Shown here: positions 60,703 to 64,000 of the stretch, piece after piece
How the letters are laid out: each line of letters starts with the position of its first letter
Position numbering within the stretch: position 1 is the first letter of the stretch
NCBI GenBank assembly: GCA_048013815.1
Contig: CM106586.1
Location: 12,958,001 to 13,022,000, forward strand
Length of the DNA stretch: 64,000 bases
Source of the DNA: Setoptus koraiensis
Taxonomy: Eukaryota; Arthropoda
Reading direction: 5' to 3'
Position numbers and translations under genes: made by a program
The notes under the pieces: model-generated
Seen by the model: only the letters and a program-made list of their open reading frames with translations
Told to the model about the DNA's origin: nothing
The model's database searches: none

Positions 60703-60933
60703 ATGAAGGAGATAAGTTACGACTCGAGCGATACTTCGGTCACAGAAATTCAATACCGAACCGTTGAACCGCAGAAACAACCTGTGAATTCGCAGATTCC
60801 GAGGAGTTTCACTGCAATAGCAAGCAACAGCTCAAAAAAGCTAAGCGAAGCTCATACTGCTTCTATCGATAGTAATTTTAGATTTGATTGCCGGTCAGAC
60901 CTAGTGGCAGCAAGTCATCATCTCCGAACATGA
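60703..60933 (+). CDS. Unassigned 76-aa open frame with coding-like composition
   Basis: MKEISYDSSDTSVTEIQYRT onwards: Ser/Thr-rich, charged, without simple repeats, and unlike the low-complexity frames elsewhere. It lies next to GATTTAAATC dyads that resemble transposon remnants. No domain, homologue or splice partner recognised; it could be a fragment of a dead element or a chance frame. Confidence 0.2.
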   Translation: MKEISYDSSDTSVTEIQYRTVEPQKQPVNSQIPRSFTAIASNSSKKLSEAHTASIDSNFRFDCRSDLVAASHHLRT

Positions 60934-61265
60934 GAACCCTTCGCGTCTCATCTTTTTTTCCTCCATTTCAAATCAGAACAAATTGGAGTACTAATATGAT
61001 GCCAGATACCATCCATCCTATGATCTACATGGAGAAACGAATGAAGCGGTAAGATTATACAGAAGGAGGCGCCGGATTGCGAAAATTTCAGATCGAGTTG
61101 CGAATATCTATTCAGGTGTCAAGATGACAAGCGAGAGAAGTTTCACACACGCGCTAGGAATATCACCGGGTCCATTGATCAGGTAGCGACAGTGATGATT
61201 GGGGACGACCCAAAAATCACGGATATCGATCACACTCATTGCGTTCCACTTATTTAGGTGCTTAC

Positions 61266-62125
61266 CTGCGACAAGTTTCCCATAGTAACCGGATGAACAT
61301 AAGCAATAGTTAATGCAATATCTTCGGTGTTACTCAAAAATTCCGATACTGACAATAGTTGCTTCAAGTTACGGCTGCTCATGATGCAATGATGAGAGAT
61401 GAGACTCTGTAAAGTATAACAGGTTGCTTTGAACTGCAACACAGAATTACATGTTGGGTAGGTATAGCAGTGATTGAGGAATAAATAAGATTAGTCAAAG
61501 GTCCTGAGGTATTGATTGAGCTCGATTAGCATTGCTAAAGATAATTTACAGTCACACCAGAGTGAAGAGACTTGTCGGATCAAGCTCAACTCGCAGGGTT
61601 CCCCTAACTCCAATTGCACATATTCAGCCTAACATGGACTGGATGCTCCAAGATCACTCACAAATTTTGGAAAAATTCAGTTCGGTTTAGCGAGAGAGAC
61701 AGCTCGATTCGCAAAACCTAGGCGCAGTACGAATAAAACCGACCTCCCTGAACGCCTTTCGGAACAAGATAATTCCGAATGAACGTAACGTATCGCATGA
61801 TTCGTGCCGATAAGCCCCCAGGAAGTTGGATTTTAGCAATCACAATCAGGTTGCGAAGCAGTAGATCGCCCAATGGACAGTTATTGCTGTTGCTCCGATC
61901 TATCAATTACCTTGTCATGCACGAGGGCAGCCATGAAACAAATGGTGGCAATCGGATACCAGGTAAAAAGGAAAATCCACGTTATAATTTCAAATTGATT
62001 CTTGTCCATGTCGGGATTTTTCACCAGGGAGGCAAGTGTCAATACGGTACACGTCAGCTTGAAGATGAGCTCCAGATGTAAGTATAAGGTGTAAGATTCT
62101 TTCAATTCGTTCCATTCAGAGCATG
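61266..62125 (-). pseudogene. Partial multi-membrane (gustatory-receptor-like) gene fragment, two exons
   Basis: Two minus-strand segments look like exons. The first (about 62125-61911) encodes CSEWNELKESYTLYLHLELI, then two hydrophobic helices (KLTCTVLTLASLV; ITWIFLFTWYPIATICFMAA) ending LVHDK at a GTAATT donor. The second (61406-61266, exactly 47 codons) runs between a TTTACAG acceptor and a GTAAGC donor: SLISHHCIMSSRNLKQLLS, then SNTEDIALTIAYVHPVTMG. Both junctions are phase 0 and so compatible. Short phase-0 3' exons and the helix pattern resemble insect/mite gustatory receptors, but the terminal TYhhhhhQF exon was not found. On the 5' side the inverted peptide-gene unit begins almost at once, so the gene appears cut by that duplication. 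The assignment is tentative. Confidence 0.35.
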
Positions 62126-62389
62126 CTATCGTTATCATTTTAATCAGCGTAGAAAAGCGACCCTTCTTGGTCGATTTTCTAACCGTCGCTCTCCCTTCGG
62201 CTCACCTCTCCAAATCACCCGGGGCTCTATTCCTTAAATCAAATGTTCAACATTGTTAGTGCTCCTAAACGAAAGCCACGGGGCTTGCTGCGCATCTTTA
62301 ATCGAGCTGGCTCGAGATCGATCAAAAGTTTTCGACAAAGAGAAATTGTTAAGACAAGCAGATATTTTTTAACGATTCATTTTGTGATT

Positions 62390-62395
62390 TTTATT
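62390..62395 (-). terminator. Poly(A) signal of peptide gene copy 3
   Basis: Minus-strand AATAAA, 141 nt after the stop codon. Confidence 0.65.
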
Positions 62396-62535
62396 GTGAA
62401 CATGAAAACAATATTCAACAACTGTTTGCATCGATTGGAATCGGCATACATTGTGTAGGGATAGTGGATAATCGTTGCCCAACTATCATACAGCATCATT
62501 GTCGATTGTTTCAAAGTCCGGGGATTGGTATCCGC

Positions 62536-62640
62536 TTATTCTCTTGGAGTGCCTCTCTTGGCCTCAACTGATGCACTACCTGCAAGTGCAAGCATTGCCA
62601 TAACGACCAAACTGGCGATGATTTTAACGTTGACCTTCAT
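62536..62640 (-). CDS. Small secreted peptide, copy 3 (34 aa, different mature tail)
   Basis: 34-residue precursor. The N-terminal 28 residues equal those of copies 1 and 2 except Gly23 to Ala (GSGSVEA becomes GSASVEA), so the secretion signal is kept. The predicted mature tail is only 7 residues, KRGTPRE, in place of KKGGGHRAGPME: a 15-nt loss plus several changes, all in frame. TATA (62748-62755) and AATAAA positions are conserved, so the copy looks functional. A conserved leader with a changed mature part is the usual pattern in secreted effector, venom or immune peptide families; that comparison is inference. Confidence 0.68.
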   Translation of the reverse strand: MKVNVKIIASLVVMAMLALAGSASVEAKRGTPRE

Positions 62641-62747
62641 TTTTGCTGATTGATTTTTGTTGCTTGTTAAGCTTGATTGTAATTAGTTGATTAATAGTTG
62701 GTTTTTTATTTTATTGAACTGGATGGAGAGAACACAATATGCTGTCC

Positions 62748-62755
62748 CTTATATA
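62748..62755 (-). promoter_or_regulatory. TATA box of peptide gene copy 3
   Basis: Minus-strand TATATAAG, 115 nt before the ATG. The upstream context ACGTCGCAG differs slightly from copies 1 and 2. Confidence 0.72.
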
Positions 62756-64000
62756 CTGCGACGTGTCTAACGACCCGTGGTACTGTTTACTGGCTCGATA
62801 TTCTAGCCTCATATTCTGTCAACAGACAGAAAATGTCATCAATAGATCAAGCCTGTTTATTTGTTCGCTCTACTTAATAGCAATGAACTTAAGGGGGTAA
62901 TATAGTCAGTCATCTCATCTATCTTCAAAGCTGGATTGCAACCTTGAAGCTTTGCAACAACAACTAAAATTTATCCACTAGTTCCGACAGCATTTGTAGT
63001 CAAAGTTTGTTTGTTTGTTTCTGTTTTCATTGCAATGGTAACTAGTCTCGCTTACGCCAATCTACAATGATGCATTATTACATGACTCAATATTGCATAT
63101 TTTTTTACAATTGCTGGAGATTTCCGATAGCATTGAGACAACGCAACACTTTTCGCGTCACTCGGTATAGTCGACGTGCCATCAAATGATTTCGCTCGTG
63201 AAAGTGAATTTTCGACCTCAATTCTATCAGGTTTCGTTGCATTTATAACTGATCTACTGGATAAACCTTAGCGTATGACTGATTGGAGATGCCGATATTG
63301 AGAGGTGAAAAAACATTTTGCACTAACTATGGTTAGAAGTCGGCATATTTGTTCACTTTTCGAATGAATCGCAAAATTTATAGAGCAGTCCCCCGACAAT
63401 GGCAGGCCGAGTTTGAGTACAGTTCGCCATCATAACCCGTTGCACGATGATAACTGGTGTAACAATATTGTAACATAGCTGCGCAACGACTGTTCTCCAA
63501 CAAGATTGATTTATTCTCGTCGCTCTCGCTACCAGCCACCAGAATTCTTGGTTTGTTTGTATTGCCGAGTTTGTATTTTGTACCAACTACTTGCGTGTGG
63601 ATATTGAAAGGTGAAAAAACATTTTGCACCTACCGTGGTTAGAACCATGGTTGTTCTTTTTCCGAATGGATCGCAAAATTTATAGAGCGATCTCCCGACA
63701 ACGAATAGACGATCGTAAGCCAAGTTTGAATACAGTTTGACATCACAACCCGTTGTATGGTGAAATAATTGCTTGTTTTATTCAAATACATAGTATATAC
63801 TAGTTGACATTAGCAGTTGGTCATCGTTGCTCGACATTATACATTAGGATTAGACACAAACATACAATTCAGGAGATCGCATTTACACAGATTATCTAAT
63901 AATAATCAGATATATCGTTTGATTTGTTTGTTCGCTTTGTGTATGTATGCGTATATTTATATTCGCAAAACTGATTTTCCTTTCTTAGCACTGAGAAGTT

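Larger units (their letters stand above)
57301..61265. other. Gsx upstream region and beyond, no supported gene
   Basis: About 4 kb without a gene I can name. Includes a (GT)n run (57859-57876), the 12-bp array at 58991-59062, a pyrimidine-rich tract at 58510-58530, a repeated GATTTAAATC dyad (60589, 60645), and the unassigned open frame at 60703-60933. Gsx regulatory DNA would be expected here. Confidence 0.45.
62150..64000 (-). repeat. Inverted peptide-gene duplication unit, copy 3 (runs off the window)
   Basis: Reverse-complement copy of the tandem unit. The window's last bases (to CACTGAGAAGTT) equal the junction sequence at 54223-54240, so another unit may follow outside. It contains an extra 300 bp or so, in which GCAAAATTTATAGAGC appears twice (63369, 63673). 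Confidence 0.82.

Overview
This is a stretch of animal nuclear DNA. The genes have GT-AG introns, a Gsx-type homeobox gene is present, and there are many (CAG/CAA)n, (CA)n and (AAC)n microsatellites, which read as long Gln, Asn and Thr runs inside proteins. The set (Nrf-6-like acyltransferase, VWC/FN3 'epidermal cell surface receptor', Gsx/ind) together with short introns (about 110-200 nt) points to an arthropod. A small-genome chelicerate such as a mite is my best guess, but this is inference only.

Layout. 1-13 kb is gene-dense: an Nrf-6-like membrane acyltransferase whose 5' exons are missing (+), RNF146 (+), TTC14 (-), DUS3L (-, with a 500-N gap and an in-frame TGA), ISY1 (-), VPS26 (+) and a poly-Gln leucine-rich-repeat membrane protein (-). 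An aquaglyceroporin-like gene (-) lies at 14.2-15.4 kb. From 15.5 to 23.6 kb I see only one weak candidate exon. A five-exon PLP-dependent phospho-lyase gene (ETNPPL/PHYKPL family, +) fills 23.6-25.7 kb and is followed by a 237-bp palindrome. From 26.1 to 48.9 kb there is a GC-richer, minisatellite-rich region with no protein gene I can support. It holds a complete non-autonomous hAT-type element with a perfect 8-bp target duplication, several long perfect hairpins, and scattered TTACGTAA palindromes. A two-exon gene for a mucin-like receptor with VWC and FN3 domains (+) occupies 48.9-52.7 kb.

The last 11 kb is the most unusual part. A unit of about 1.3-1.6 kb, carrying its own TATA box, a tiny signal-peptide ORF and an AATAAA signal, is present twice in direct tandem (53.6 and 55.2 kb). 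A truncated third unit follows at 55.8 kb, and an inverted copy at 62.2-64.0 kb runs off the window. The Gsx gene (-) sits between the direct and inverted copies. The predicted 39-aa, 39-aa and 34-aa peptides share an identical or near-identical secretion signal but differ in the short mature tail in the inverted copy. I do not recognise this family. A broken piece of what looks like a multi-membrane chemoreceptor gene abuts the inverted copy.

The housekeeping genes cover RNA processing (ISY1), tRNA modification (DUS3L), endosomal retrieval (VPS26) and PAR-dependent ubiquitination (RNF146). Their proximity looks like compact genome packing, not a pathway cluster: head-to-head or tail-to-tail pairs share promoters or 3' ends.
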